Assembly (NCBI RefSeq): GCF_001956295.1
Contig: NZ_MRTD01000027.1
Location: 1 to 64,000 of the forward strand
Length of the DNA stretch: 64,000 bases
DNA from: Paenibacillus sp. FSL A5-0031
GTDB lineage: Bacteria; Bacillota; Bacilli; Paenibacillales; Paenibacillaceae
Direction: 5' to 3'
The first letter of the stretch is position 1. Each line of letters begins with the position of its first letter. Below, piece after piece: positions 33,398 to 42,095 of this stretch. The notes under the pieces are model-generated. The model saw only the letters and a program-made list of their open reading frames with translations. It was not told where the DNA came from and did no database searches. The position numbers and the translations under genes are program-made.

Positions 33398-34066
33398 TTA
33401 CTTCGCCTCCGCCAATTTGGTTCGGCTTAATTTCACAATTGCATGAATTACTTCATCAATTGTCATGGCGGTGCTGTCGAGTACAATAGCATCCTCCGCA
33501 CAAATGAGCGGCGAGATGTCACGTTGCTCGTCCAAACGATCACGTTCAGCGATCTCCGCTTCCAATTGGGCAAGCGTAATGGTTTGGGTATCCACTATTT
33601 CACGGTAACGGCGAAGTGCCCGTTCCTTAACGGATGCAGTCAGAAAAATTTTCAGTTCCGCATTTGGCAGCACATGTGAACCAATATCACGGCCATCCAT
33701 AACGACGCCTTTACGCTCTGCAAGCTTGCGCTGCAAGTCGCCAAGAACTTCTCGTACCGTTTCATTCGCAGCAATATGAGACACCTGAAGCGTCACTTCG
33801 CGCGAGCGAATCAATGCGGTTACATTTTCACCATTCACAAATACCGACTGGCCATGTTCACCAGGTTCTAGCTCAATCTCTAATGCTTTTACTAGTTCAG
33901 CAAGTTTGGCTGTCTGGTCCACCTTTACTTCTGCTCGCTGGGCGCTTAGTGTTACTGCGCGATACATAGAGCCCGTATCGATATACACATAGCCAAGCTG
34001 CTCGGCGACTTTCCGTGCAACCGTGCTCTTGCCCGCGCCTGCCGGCCCGTCAATTGCAATGTTCAT
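33398..34066 (-). CDS. cmk: cytidylate kinase
   Basis: The 222-residue kinase phosphorylates CMP and dCMP. The P-loop GPAGAGKST is at residues 6-14, and DTGSMYRAV near 30 and DGRDIGSHV near 128 are conserved. The start at 34066 has AAGGTGA about ten bases upstream, and length matches B. subtilis Cmk; a GTG at 34096 overlaps an SD-like sequence and is less likely. Confidence 0.95.
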   Translation of the reverse strand: MNIAIDGPAGAGKSTVARKVAEQLGYVYIDTGSMYRAVTLSAQRAEVKVDQTAKLAELVKALEIELEPGEHGQSVFVNGENVTALIRSREVTLQVSHIAANETVREVLGDLQRKLAERKGVVMDGRDIGSHVLPNAELKIFLTASVKERALRRYREIVDTQTITLAQLEAEIAERDRLDEQRDISPLICAEDAIVLDSTAMTIDEVIHAIVKLSRTKLAEAK

Positions 34067-34167
34067 ACGGTCGCTGTCACCTTCGTGATGCACCACCTAA
34101 GGTCAACCCCCTTTTAGTAGAGACGGCTGGCCGAATGCATGTAAGAATGCGACGCAAACCTCTCAAG

Positions 34168-34189
34168 AAAAAAGCAGGCTTTGCCTGCG
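34168..34189 (-). terminator. intrinsic terminator downstream of the YpfB-like gene
   Basis: GCAGGC/GCCTGC stem with a short loop followed by six T residues on the minus strand. It separates the ypeB-ypfA-ypfB group from cmk. Confidence 0.75.
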
Positions 34190-34237
34190 AACGTGAAAAT
34201 TATACCACACTATATACGCAGATGCAAAAGCTGAGCG

Positions 34238-34435
34238 TCAGTTCATATGGGTTCCTTCCCACTGATCCACACCCGTCAGCCAATATCTAACCGTATCATT
34301 TTGCAATGCTGCTTGTGAGCATACGAGTAAAATAACGAGCGTAATGATGATTTTCTTCAATACGCTGCTTACTTCATCCGTTAGCTTAATCATTTTTTTG
34401 CGGTTTGTTTTTTTATGTAACAGATTTCGTGTCAT
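34238..34435 (-). CDS. YpfB-like (DUF5359-type) small membrane protein
   Basis: This 65-residue protein has a basic N terminus, one hydrophobic helix (about residues 27-46) and a short tail ending in GVDQWEGTHMN. GGGAGGGG precedes the ATG. Placement between the PilZ gene and cmk matches B. subtilis ypfB; the family call relies on synteny, size and topology. Confidence 0.6.
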   Translation of the reverse strand: MTRNLLHKKTNRKKMIKLTDEVSSVLKKIIITLVILLVCSQAALQNDTVRYWLTGVDQWEGTHMN

Positions 34436-34488
34436 ATGAATAACCCCTCCCTCTTTCTGGGTAGTTTTCCATAATTAACGAATGTTAT

Positions 34489-35142
34489 TCAGCGATTGCG
34501 ATATTCCAGCTGCTTCTCAAAGCAGTACCTGATAACCTTTTGCCGCTCTGAATCATTAATGCTCACATATTTAATCATAGCCTGCTTCCTTCCGGATTCA
34601 AGCTGGACAACACGTACGACTTCCCCTCGGAAAAAAGCATGTTCAATGGTCCCGTTCTTAAATGGAACTAGCAACCAGCACTCTAGTACTTGTTCAGGTG
34701 CGATCTGCCATTTCCCATCACAAATAAAGGAGATTCCGCCACCGCCAACATCATCGGTTTCACATACAAATCGGATGTTGCTTGACATTTTAACTGCAAT
34801 CTCAAGTTCAGCTGATACGCGCAAGAAGCTGCGTCTTTGAACTTTAGTAATGCGATCCAGTTCAGGCCTGCGAATTTTTATGAGTTTAACTACGCCATCC
34901 TCTTTGAATCCAAGGACATGTGAATCGAAATAATTTTTTATGCCATCCTCTGATACAAAATAAACAGAAAGCTCATCTCCTAAAAAAAGGCGCTTGTATC
35001 TTCCTGATTTTTCGCTGATTGGAACTTCTATTAGTAAGCCGTCCTCTTGCTCATCGGCAATACGGGACTTGTATTCAATCGCTGCTTCCTCTTCGTCTGA
35101 CGATGCGATCTGATAGTAAAGCATTTGGTTCACTTTTGGCAA
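34489..35142 (-). CDS. ypfA: PilZ-domain flagellar brake protein, YpfA/YcgR-like
   Basis: This two-domain protein has an N-terminal YcgR-like beta domain. Its C-terminal PilZ domain carries the c-di-GMP-binding RRSFLR motif near residue 104 and DDVGGGG near 129 (an atypical D/NxSxxG). B. subtilis YpfA binds c-di-GMP and slows flagella. The ORF can open at ATG 35160, but no SD precedes it and a TATAAT lies only a few bases upstream. GGGGGGAG sits inside that stretch, so TTG at 35142 or 35145 is the likelier start. Confidence 0.82.
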   Translation of the reverse strand: MPKVNQMLYYQIASSDEEEAAIEYKSRIADEQEDGLLIEVPISEKSGRYKRLFLGDELSVYFVSEDGIKNYFDSHVLGFKEDGVVKLIKIRRPELDRITKVQRRSFLRVSAELEIAVKMSSNIRFVCETDDVGGGGISFICDGKWQIAPEQVLECWLLVPFKNGTIEHAFFRGEVVRVVQLESGRKQAMIKYVSINDSERQKVIRYCFEKQLEYRNR

Positions 35143-35203
35143 CAAATTGACTCCCCCCATTTACATGTCATTATAACACGTCGATTTGAGGGGAGCCATA
35201 TCG

Positions 35204-36556
35204 TTATTTGTCAGAAGCTGCCTTAGAATCTGCATGAGACATTTCCTCAATCGATTCTTCCGTGCCGGTTTCTGCATTGATATATACGCGATAAATCGAA
35301 CCGTTCATATTACCCGTATACTCATAGCAAAGAGCCTCTTTGCCTAAATCGTTGAAGATGATCGCCATTTGCTCGGTTTGCACCTTCATCTCCGGATTTA
35401 GCGTCTTCCTTGCCTCAGCTTTTGTAATCGTTGGACTAGGTATCTTGCGAGTGTGATGTTGATACACATAATCATTTGCTTGCAAGCCTACCGTCTGCCC
35501 TTTATCAAGAGCAACCTTCAAGGTCAATTTATCAGGGTAAATAAGAACCCCGTTCTGCGTACCTACATAGGTAAATGCGCCTGTGTTTTCATACTTGTCG
35601 TAGCTAATAGCTTTCATATCTTTAAATCCGTGTTTCTTCAAGAAGGAATCAGCCGATGCTTTTGCCTCTTCAAAAGTCACTTTCGCTTCTCCAATATCAC
35701 GAGAATTCAAAAAGTAGAGAAGCTGGCCGCCTTTTTCCGTAAAATCCATTTGAAGCGTACTGTCCTTGCCTTCTTTCACCGTTGCTGAGAACGAAGCATA
35801 TTCAGTTCCCTTCGCATTTTCAACAACACGGATGTCAGCATTAGGAACATCAGTAAACTTAGCCGCTTCTTTTTTAATTTCTTCAGCGGTCACCATGTTT
35901 CCGCCAAGCATTTTAATCGTACGCTTCTGATACATGCTGCTAACGGAAGGGCCCCAATTGATTTCTGGATATTCACTTACCTTCTTGTCTACCGATCTAA
36001 AGCCGTCAATAATAATGTTGGGGTCACTTGCGTTTTTGGCAGCTGCGATTTCAGCGTCCATCCAGCGCAGACGGTTGTTCAGCACATCCTTCTGCATCTT
36101 TGACAAATCCTTCGATATTTCCTGTGAATTCGTATAGAGCGTCTTAAGCGTCTTGAATTCATCAGGCGAAAGCGGCTGCTTCGTCAAGTCGCGAACAGAT
36201 GTCTTGTATGCAAAGTTTGCAATGCGCGACAGGAAGTCTTCTGCTTCATTGAAAGGAAGCATCGATACAGGAAGCTGGTTGATCTCATTTTGCGCTTGGC
36301 TCGTTAAACGCCAGACATTGACAAGCCCTTTGCGATGAAAGGCTTGTGAGGTGGAGTTAACAGCTAGCGTGTTGCCTAATTGCTGATGCAGCTGCTCAAC
36401 ATGGTTAGTCAAATCGTGGAACGCTCGTTGATATTGGTTTTCAGCCTTTATCAAAACTGCGTTTTTCTCTTGTTGCTCTTGATAACCCCAGTAGGCAGCG
36501 CCGATAAACAGCACTGTCATAATGGGAAATAGAATTGAACTGAGTCGACGGTACAT
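35204..36556 (-). CDS. ypeB: germination protein YpeB
   Basis: The 450-residue protein has an N-terminal signal anchor (residues 8-24), a long helical region, and PepSY-like domains in the C-terminal half (EARKTLNPEM, VYINAETGTEE). In B. subtilis YpeB sits in the spore inner membrane and cortex and stabilises the lytic enzyme SleB. Here no sleB lies between it and prsW. AAAGGAGC precedes the ATG. Transcription is expected in the forespore, but I see no clear sigma-G promoter. Confidence 0.93.
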   Translation of the reverse strand: MYRRLSSILFPIMTVLFIGAAYWGYQEQQEKNAVLIKAENQYQRAFHDLTNHVEQLHQQLGNTLAVNSTSQAFHRKGLVNVWRLTSQAQNEINQLPVSMLPFNEAEDFLSRIANFAYKTSVRDLTKQPLSPDEFKTLKTLYTNSQEISKDLSKMQKDVLNNRLRWMDAEIAAAKNASDPNIIIDGFRSVDKKVSEYPEINWGPSVSSMYQKRTIKMLGGNMVTAEEIKKEAAKFTDVPNADIRVVENAKGTEYASFSATVKEGKDSTLQMDFTEKGGQLLYFLNSRDIGEAKVTFEEAKASADSFLKKHGFKDMKAISYDKYENTGAFTYVGTQNGVLIYPDKLTLKVALDKGQTVGLQANDYVYQHHTRKIPSPTITKAEARKTLNPEMKVQTEQMAIIFNDLGKEALCYEYTGNMNGSIYRVYINAETGTEESIEEMSHADSKAASDK

Positions 36557-36659
36557 AATACAAAAGCTCCTTTCTTGTGCAAAACCTGGTTTTAGTTTGG
36601 TTTGCCCAAGGGAGCTTTATGCATCCATCTATTTATTTGTCATTGCTGCATCTATTTCC

Positions 36660-36821
36660 CTAAAATACGCTATGCTCTTCAATTTCCAGATCATTTGCAT
36701 TGTTGCAAATACATTGCTTAAAGCCAGTATCAATCGAATCTTTTTCTCTTCGTCCGCGAAGCACAAATTTTTCTCCGCATAGATTGCATCTAATCGTTAC
36801 CTTTATTCTTGCAGCCTCCAT
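36660..36821 (-). CDS. small cysteine-motif (zinc-ribbon-like) protein
   Basis: This 53-residue protein begins MEAARIKVTIRCNLCGEKF and has CNLC near residue 12 and a second cysteine group CIC near residue 37, compatible with a four-cysteine metal site. AGGAGG lies five bases before the ATG at 36821, a strong initiation signal; an in-frame ATG at 36839 has none. It occupies the gap between prsW and ypeB where B. subtilis has sleB. I do not recognise a named family. Confidence 0.65.
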   Translation of the reverse strand: MEAARIKVTIRCNLCGEKFVLRGRREKDSIDTGFKQCICNNANDLEIEEHSVF

Positions 36822-36895
36822 AAGCCCCTCCTCAGCCATTATTCGAACGCCATCATTTCAGGCATTACAATATAATGTAAGTATGGACGGATCGA

Positions 36896-37591
36896 CTACA
36901 GTTTAATCTCATCCTCACGGACCATAAATCGAAAGGGCGACCGTGCATTCGCATGACTCATTTTGCGCAAGCCCCATATCCAAAGCACGATCATAAACGG
37001 AATAATAAAATACATCCAATTTGTGCGCAACGTAATCATGATCCAATCGTAAGTACCATGTAGAAGCACTGGCAGCAAAAGTGAAATGCCTAAGAAATAG
37101 ACGGTTTTGTTTTTTGGAGCAAACTTCGCTTTCCCTAAATAATAGCCCATCATTATACCGAACAAGGCATGGCCAGAAACGGGAAGCAGCGCCCTCACGA
37201 GAAGCGTGCCGAACGTAGCAGGCGAGTAAATGGCATACAAGACATTTTCTAAGGTTGCGAACCCAAGCGAAATGGCTGAAGCATAAACGATTCCGTCATA
37301 AGGCTCGTCAAATTCGGTATGGTTGTATATGACATGATACAGTACGAACCATTTTACGAACTCTTCTACGCCTGCGGATTCGCCAAAGGCAAATATGAGC
37401 GAGTGATCGCCAAGCCAAAGCTGAAGTCCCCGCTGAATAACCATGATCGGTACAACGACAAGAATGCCTAGCACAAACATTCTCGCTACCATGTGGATAG
37501 GCTCCGCTTCATAACGATCTCTCAAATATAAATAAGTAAGCAGCGAAACGCCTGGCGCAACAGCCGCAGTCAAAACGGAAAACAACAGCAT
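36896..37591 (-). CDS. prsW: intramembrane glutamic protease PrsW
   Basis: This 231-residue polytopic protein has about seven hydrophobic segments. The active-site glutamates are in AGVEEFVKW near residue 72, and conserved histidine-containing segments follow (GHALFGIMMGYYLGKAK). In B. subtilis PrsW makes the first cut in the anti-sigma factor RsiW, activating sigma-W. AGGGGAAG precedes the ATG. It lies 15 bases after gudB. Confidence 0.92.
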   Translation of the reverse strand: MLLFSVLTAAVAPGVSLLTYLYLRDRYEAEPIHMVARMFVLGILVVVPIMVIQRGLQLWLGDHSLIFAFGESAGVEEFVKWFVLYHVIYNHTEFDEPYDGIVYASAISLGFATLENVLYAIYSPATFGTLLVRALLPVSGHALFGIMMGYYLGKAKFAPKNKTVYFLGISLLLPVLLHGTYDWIMITLRTNWMYFIIPFMIVLWIWGLRKMSHANARSPFRFMVREDEIKL

Positions 37592-37606
37592 TCTTCCCCT
37601 ACTTTC

Positions 37607-38857
37607 TTACACCCAGCCACGATAGCGTACAGCTTCAGCCATTTTGCGTACACCGGCCATATAAGCTGCAAGACGCATATCGACCTTACGGGTGCGGTGT
37701 ATTTCATACACTTGGTTGAAGCCCCTTATCATCATAAGCTTCAGCTTATCATCCACTTCTTGTTCATCCCAATAATAGCCTTGATTATTTTGCACCCATT
37801 CAAAATAGGACACGATGACGCCACCGCTGCTCGCGAGCACATCCGGAATAAGCAAAATGCCTTTGTCCGACAGGATTCGCGTAGCTTCCAGCGTCGTTGG
37901 GCCATTCGCTGCTTCTACTACGATGGTTGCTTTAATGAGATGGGCATTTTGTTCCGTTATTTGATTCTCGATTGCCGCAGGCACAAGCACATCACAATCG
38001 AGCTCGAGCAGCTCAGCATTCGTTATTGTGTTCGTAAACAAGTTCGTTACATTGCCAAAGGAATCTCGACGATCGAGCAAATATTCTATATCGAGTCCTT
38101 CTTTATTATACAACGCCGCGTTCACATCGGAAATACCTATCACGCGCGCACCGGCCTCATGCATGAATTTGGCAAGATAACTTCCAGCATTACCAAAGCC
38201 TTGAATGACGATTCGCGCATCTTTTATGTCTATATTTTTCATGTTCAAAGCCTCATGGATCATCATAACGACCCCTCTGGCTGTAGCTGTCTCTCTTCCT
38301 TTGGACCCGCCAAGCACAAGCGGCTTCCCTGTTATAAAGCCTGGAGAATCAAATTCACGAATGCGGCTATACTCGTCCATCATCCAAGCCATAATCTGTG
38401 AATTTGTCATCACATCAGGTGCAGGAATATCTTTGCTTGGTCCTACGATTTGGCTGATGGCCCGCACATAACCTCGGCTTAAATTCTCAATTTCTCGGAA
38501 AGACATCGTTCTTGGATCGCAAATAACGCCGCCTTTACCGCCGCCATAGGGCAAATCAGCAATTCCACATTTTAGACTCATCCAAATGGACAAAGCCTTA
38601 ACCTCATTTTCAGTGACGGCTGGATGAAAACGCACACCGCCTTTTGTAGGTCCTACCGCATCATTATGCTGTGCTCGATAGCCCGTAAACACTTTTGTTT
38701 TGCCATCATCCATCCGAACTGGAATACGGACGGTCAGAAGCCTCATGGGCTCCTTCAATAAATCAATCATATCCTGATCATAGCCAAGCCTGCGCAGCGC
38801 TTCTTCAATAACAATCTGAGTAGAATGCAACACATCGTTTGCTTCTTTATCACTCAT
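37607..38857 (-). CDS. gudB: glutamate dehydrogenase, catabolic NAD-type
   Basis: This 416-residue enzyme interconverts glutamate and 2-oxoglutarate plus ammonia. GPTKGGVRFHP near residue 72 and the catalytic lysine in PYGGGKGGV near residue 106 are conserved; GFGNAGSYLA near 205 binds NAD. The start at 38857 follows AGGCGGTGA closely; a GTG at 38866 is upstream. Synteny with prsW and ypeB favours gudB over rocG. No B. subtilis-like active-site triplet duplication was noticed. Confidence 0.92.
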   Translation of the reverse strand: MSDKEANDVLHSTQIVIEEALRRLGYDQDMIDLLKEPMRLLTVRIPVRMDDGKTKVFTGYRAQHNDAVGPTKGGVRFHPAVTENEVKALSIWMSLKCGIADLPYGGGKGGVICDPRTMSFREIENLSRGYVRAISQIVGPSKDIPAPDVMTNSQIMAWMMDEYSRIREFDSPGFITGKPLVLGGSKGRETATARGVVMMIHEALNMKNIDIKDARIVIQGFGNAGSYLAKFMHEAGARVIGISDVNAALYNKEGLDIEYLLDRRDSFGNVTNLFTNTITNAELLELDCDVLVPAAIENQITEQNAHLIKATIVVEAANGPTTLEATRILSDKGILLIPDVLASSGGVIVSYFEWVQNNQGYYWDEQEVDDKLKLMMIRGFNQVYEIHRTRKVDMRLAAYMAGVRKMAEAVRYRGWV

Positions 38858-38993
38858 TCCATTCACCGCCTTTGTCTACATCTAATATGAGCGCCTTTTC
38901 CTTCGTATATTCCATTATTATGACATGCTACATGCAAGAAGAGCATCGTACAGACAAAATCAGCCTGCAGATGCTCTATCTGTGTACATTTGA

Positions 38994-39608
38994 TTAAAAA
39001 TTAAAATGATTACATATTTCCCTTACCGCTGTTTCGGGTATAATCACTTTTCCGTACTCTTCCAGCATGGCATAGGTTACCGATGTTGCTTCACCATATT
39101 CAGCGAGCAATGCAATAACAGCGTTATGCCTGGAAGCCTCGATAAGAGCAGGTTCCAGCGCTAATATATATTTGCCATGATAGGAGTACAATCGTCCGTC
39201 TTCCGTAAGCGTAGAGCTTAGCAATTGCTTGCAAACCGATATGACATCCTCAAAATCGCGGAAAGAGTACATCACAATATCGCTTTGCTCAAGCGTCACT
39301 TCCATCTCGTATATTTCGTCTTCCGTGTCGTCATCTTCAGTTGGCCTATCGCCTGCATGACTGTTCATTTTGCCACGGGTGACAATCACTACCATACCTT
39401 GAGCGGGGAGGGCAAACACTTCGACCGCTAATGGGCCGCTGGCATCGAATCCAAGTTCACTATATGCTTGATCCATCATTTCACTGAATAGTTCGTGTAC
39501 TTTTGGAATTTCGCGCCACATGTCGTCCTTCTGGATCCCCCGTTCCAGCAGGTCGTCGAACGTCAGGAAAATCCGAATCTTATCCTGGCTCAGTCGTTCG
39601 ATTTTCAT
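38994..39608 (-). CDS. mecA: adaptor protein MecA
   Basis: This 204-residue adaptor brings substrates such as ComK to the ClpC unfoldase. The N-terminal substrate-binding domain starts MKIERLSQDKIRIFLTFDDL, then an acidic linker (TEDDDTEDEIYE), and the C-terminal ClpC-binding domain has the usual alpha/beta pattern. GAGGAGG lies before the ATG. It is separately transcribed from gudB. A GC-poor hairpin (AGAGCATC/GATGCTCT, about 38943-38977) after the stop may be a weak terminator. Confidence 0.93.
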   Translation of the reverse strand: MKIERLSQDKIRIFLTFDDLLERGIQKDDMWREIPKVHELFSEMMDQAYSELGFDASGPLAVEVFALPAQGMVVIVTRGKMNSHAGDRPTEDDDTEDEIYEMEVTLEQSDIVMYSFRDFEDVISVCKQLLSSTLTEDGRLYSYHGKYILALEPALIEASRHNAVIALLAEYGEATSVTYAMLEEYGKVIIPETAVREICNHFNF

Positions 39609-39739
39609 GACAGGATCCTCCTCTGCAGCATCTGTTGTAATAGCGTATGAATTTCTAAGTAAGATGTGATCAAATTGACCAAATCATGCTATGTAACTAC
39701 TTTATCATGTCTTTTCACTGATTGCACTAATAATGAACG

Positions 39740-39793
39740 AAAAAAAGAATCGTTTGATCGCATCGCATTTCTGCTTTGCGTCCCTACGATTCT
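39740..39793 (-). terminator. intrinsic terminator after the 107-aa gene
   Basis: AGAATCGT/ACGATTCT outer stem with additional inner pairing, followed by six T residues on the minus strand. The stretch from 39609 to 39739 shows no other feature. Confidence 0.65.
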
Positions 39794-39811
39794 GCATGCT
39801 TGCTGCTTTAC

Positions 39812-40135
39812 TTAGTGGGAAAAGGCTGACGATTCCGCTTTGATCTTGTCCGCTTCCTTCTTCAATGAGGGATCGCTGTTTACGATAGCCTCAATTTGTC
39901 CCCAAGCGGCTTCGGATTTTACGGCGGTATCGTCTGAATGCTTTGGGGAAAGCGCAGACGCATTTTCCTTCACAGATTTACTCATCATTTTCGCAACAGA
40001 ATTGCGTGCAACATTGGAACAAACGTCAGAAAACGCATGTGCTGCCCATGATACTGCTCCAGGCTTTCTGCGCGAGATATATACCGTTGCTGCTGCGCCA
40101 ATTATTCCACCGACTAAAAAGCCACTTAACCTCAT
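39812..40135 (-). CDS. small anchored protein, YtxH-like layout
   Basis: This 107-residue protein has a short N-terminal glycine-rich hydrophobic helix (residues 4-19, FLVGGIIGAAATVYI), then RRK and a polar, Lys/Ser/Ala-rich helical tail. This layout is common in general-stress YtxH-type proteins, but no family motif is certain. The start at 40135 is nine bases after GAGGTG; the GTG at 40147 overlaps the SD. Confidence 0.55.
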   Translation of the reverse strand: MRLSGFLVGGIIGAAATVYISRRKPGAVSWAAHAFSDVCSNVARNSVAKMMSKSVKENASALSPKHSDDTAVKSEAAWGQIEAIVNSDPSLKKEADKIKAESSAFSH

Positions 40136-40313
40136 GATCTCGAACACCTCTTTCCTAATTCATCTTGCGTATTCAGTTGTTAGTTTGACCGACAAGCAGA
40201 AGCGCCATTCCATATAAAATAAGGAAATCATCCTTATCCTTCGATTAGGCAAATATGATACAATGATGTCGTTTCAGCAAGCATTTACATCAAAATTATG
40301 GAGGGCAAGCATC

Positions 40314-41171
40314 ATGAAGCGTAACCTGCCTATAATCATTCTGCTTCTCGGGTCGCTTCTAACGGCCTGCAGCGCTCAGCAGCAAAACGAGAGCCAGCAG
40401 TCTTCAACTGAAGCCACTGAGACAGCAGCCGTACCCGAGACTTCACAAAGCTCAAACAATGCTATAAACGATGATACAGTCGTAACGAGTGAGGAACCTA
40501 CGCCAACCGCTTCGAGTGAGCAGGAAACCAGCATAACAGCACTATATCGAATGAGCGAAGCCTATCGCTTCGTACCGATTGAAGAGAGTACATCGAGCAA
40601 GGTTGTTTTGCTTACTTTCGATGATGGGCCAAAAGATGAAACCGTCTTAACCAGCATGCTTGATACCCTTGATAAACATAAAGCTAAAGCGATTTTTTTC
40701 GTAAATGGTTATCGGGTGAAAAAAAATCCCAATCTGTTGAAGCTCATTGATGAACGCGGACAAACAATCGGCAACCATTCTTGGGATCATAACGATTTGA
40801 AAAAAGAAGCTAAAGAAGTCGTTGAACAGCAAATCGGCGATGTTCAAACAGACGTCGAAGCTTTAATAGATAAAAAACCATTGTTTTTCCGCCCCCCGTA
40901 CGGCTCTGGCGGTGATACGGTCAAGGATATTGCAAAAAACCACGGCATGCTTTACATGACGTGGTCAAATGGTTCCCTTGATTGGGATAAAACGGCCAAA
41001 AACAAGCCTGAGGTTGTCATTAAAAATGTGCTGGAGCAGCTGCATCCAGGCGCAAACATACTTATGCATGAGCTGCAATGGACTGCCGATGCTCTTGATG
41101 AGCTGCTCACCTCACTTGAAAACAAAGGCTACGGATTCATTGATCCAGCCACCATTGAGGTCATTCGCTAA
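40314..41171 (+). CDS. polysaccharide deacetylase lipoprotein
   Basis: This 285-residue precursor has a lipobox LTAC (cysteine near residue 18), a Ser/Thr/Gln-rich linker (to about 75), then a NodB-homology domain. The domain's metal and catalytic motifs are LTFDDGPK near residue 103, the HSWDH histidines near 159, and RPPYGSGG near 196. It probably removes acetyl groups from peptidoglycan or another surface glycan outside the membrane. GGAGG lies nine bases before the ATG. Its end overlaps the converging small gene by 11 bases. Confidence 0.88.
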   Translation: MKRNLPIIILLLGSLLTACSAQQQNESQQSSTEATETAAVPETSQSSNNAINDDTVVTSEEPTPTASSEQETSITALYRMSEAYRFVPIEESTSSKVVLLTFDDGPKDETVLTSMLDTLDKHKAKAIFFVNGYRVKKNPNLLKLIDERGQTIGNHSWDHNDLKKEAKEVVEQQIGDVQTDVEALIDKKPLFFRPPYGSGGDTVKDIAKNHGMLYMTWSNGSLDWDKTAKNKPEVVIKNVLEQLHPGANILMHELQWTADALDELLTSLENKGYGFIDPATIEVIR

Positions 41172-41394
41172 ATTTTAAGCCATACCAAAAAAGTCCACCA
41201 ACTAAACTTACAAACAATAGGAACAATAAATTGTAATAAAACTTTGTAACCTTATTCATTTGTGTAGGATGTTTCTTTCGCCGAGGCGGCAGAGCTTCTC
41301 CCTGATTGGAATCCGTTCCGATGATGGACGGCTCTGCCGTCTCTTCATGCTGTGCTGAAGCTCTCGAATTTCCAAACTTTTCTTTCCTGCTCAT
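41161..41394 (-). CDS. small tail-anchored membrane protein
   Basis: This 77-residue protein has a polar, Arg/Lys/Gln-rich N-terminal 50 residues and one hydrophobic helix (about residues 53-73) before a short tail. AGGAGGGAG lies just before the ATG, and the start overlaps the stop of the CPBP-protease gene as ATGA, so both are translated together. Family unknown. Confidence 0.6.
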   Translation of the reverse strand: MSRKEKFGNSRASAQHEETAEPSIIGTDSNQGEALPPRRKKHPTQMNKVTKFYYNLLFLLFVSLVGGLFWYGLKFSE

Positions 41395-41984
41395 GACTCC
41401 CTCCTGAATCTTATAATTAAACCCATGATGAAATCGATCAAAAAGTGTGCAATAATCGGTGCCCAAATCGTACCTGATTCCATATAAATCCAGCCTAAGC
41501 CGTAGCTAATCGAAAATACGAGTCCAGTAGGAATCCAATGTTTTAAATACCTTACATGAATAGTAGCAAAAATTATGCTTGTCCAATAGGGACCTATGGC
41601 ATGCTGAATCGCCCCGCGAAAGAGCAATTCCTCACAAATAGCTACAACTAAGGAAATAACTGCAATATGCCAAACCTTCCGCGTCCGAAAAATACGATCA
41701 TTTACTCCGCCGTCATCGCTTGCTTCCTCTGGAACAAAGCGCGAAATAAGCAGGTCAACTACAATTACAGCTGCTGCTAAGCCTGCACCCCAATAAACAA
41801 AAGCAAGCTCCTTTGGAGGCGTAAATAAAGCAATCACATTTTGATGCTGAAATAAAACCCATATTAAACCGATAATAAAAGTAAATGCTTGCGTAGCATA
41901 TAAATTGATTAACAACATGCGGTCATCTAGCTCATCAACGGACACCTTTCGAATGCGAATATTGCGAATATCAAATTTCTTCAT
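41391..41984 (-). CDS. CPBP-family intramembrane metalloprotease/glutamic endopeptidase
   Basis: This 197-residue protein has about six hydrophobic helices. The CPBP (Abi) motif CEELLFRG near residue 107 and later histidines (FATIHV, IIAHFLID) form the predicted active site. Such proteases process membrane peptides or anti-sigma factors; substrate unknown. The start at 41984 has a GGGAAG nearby; ATG at 42011 is an alternative. Confidence 0.8.
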   Translation of the reverse strand: MKKFDIRNIRIRKVSVDELDDRMLLINLYATQAFTFIIGLIWVLFQHQNVIALFTPPKELAFVYWGAGLAAAVIVVDLLISRFVPEEASDDGGVNDRIFRTRKVWHIAVISLVVAICEELLFRGAIQHAIGPYWTSIIFATIHVRYLKHWIPTGLVFSISYGLGWIYMESGTIWAPIIAHFLIDFIMGLIIRFRRES

Positions 41985-42095
41985 AGCTTCCCGCCTGTCT
42001 GGAACGTTCATATTTTCTTTTTCGACCTTTTCACCTATACTGGTAGAACAAATCGACAGAATTATTTTTTTACATAGAAGGAGATAGAGATAGAG

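Noticed and set aside
36865..36880. TTACA-N6-TGTAA palindrome between prsW and the small cysteine gene, as an operator
   Set aside because: Only one copy and no clear promoter around it; chance is plausible.
38943..38977. Confident terminator after mecA
   Set aside because: AGAGCATC/GATGCTCT pair exists, but the loop is long and no T run follows.
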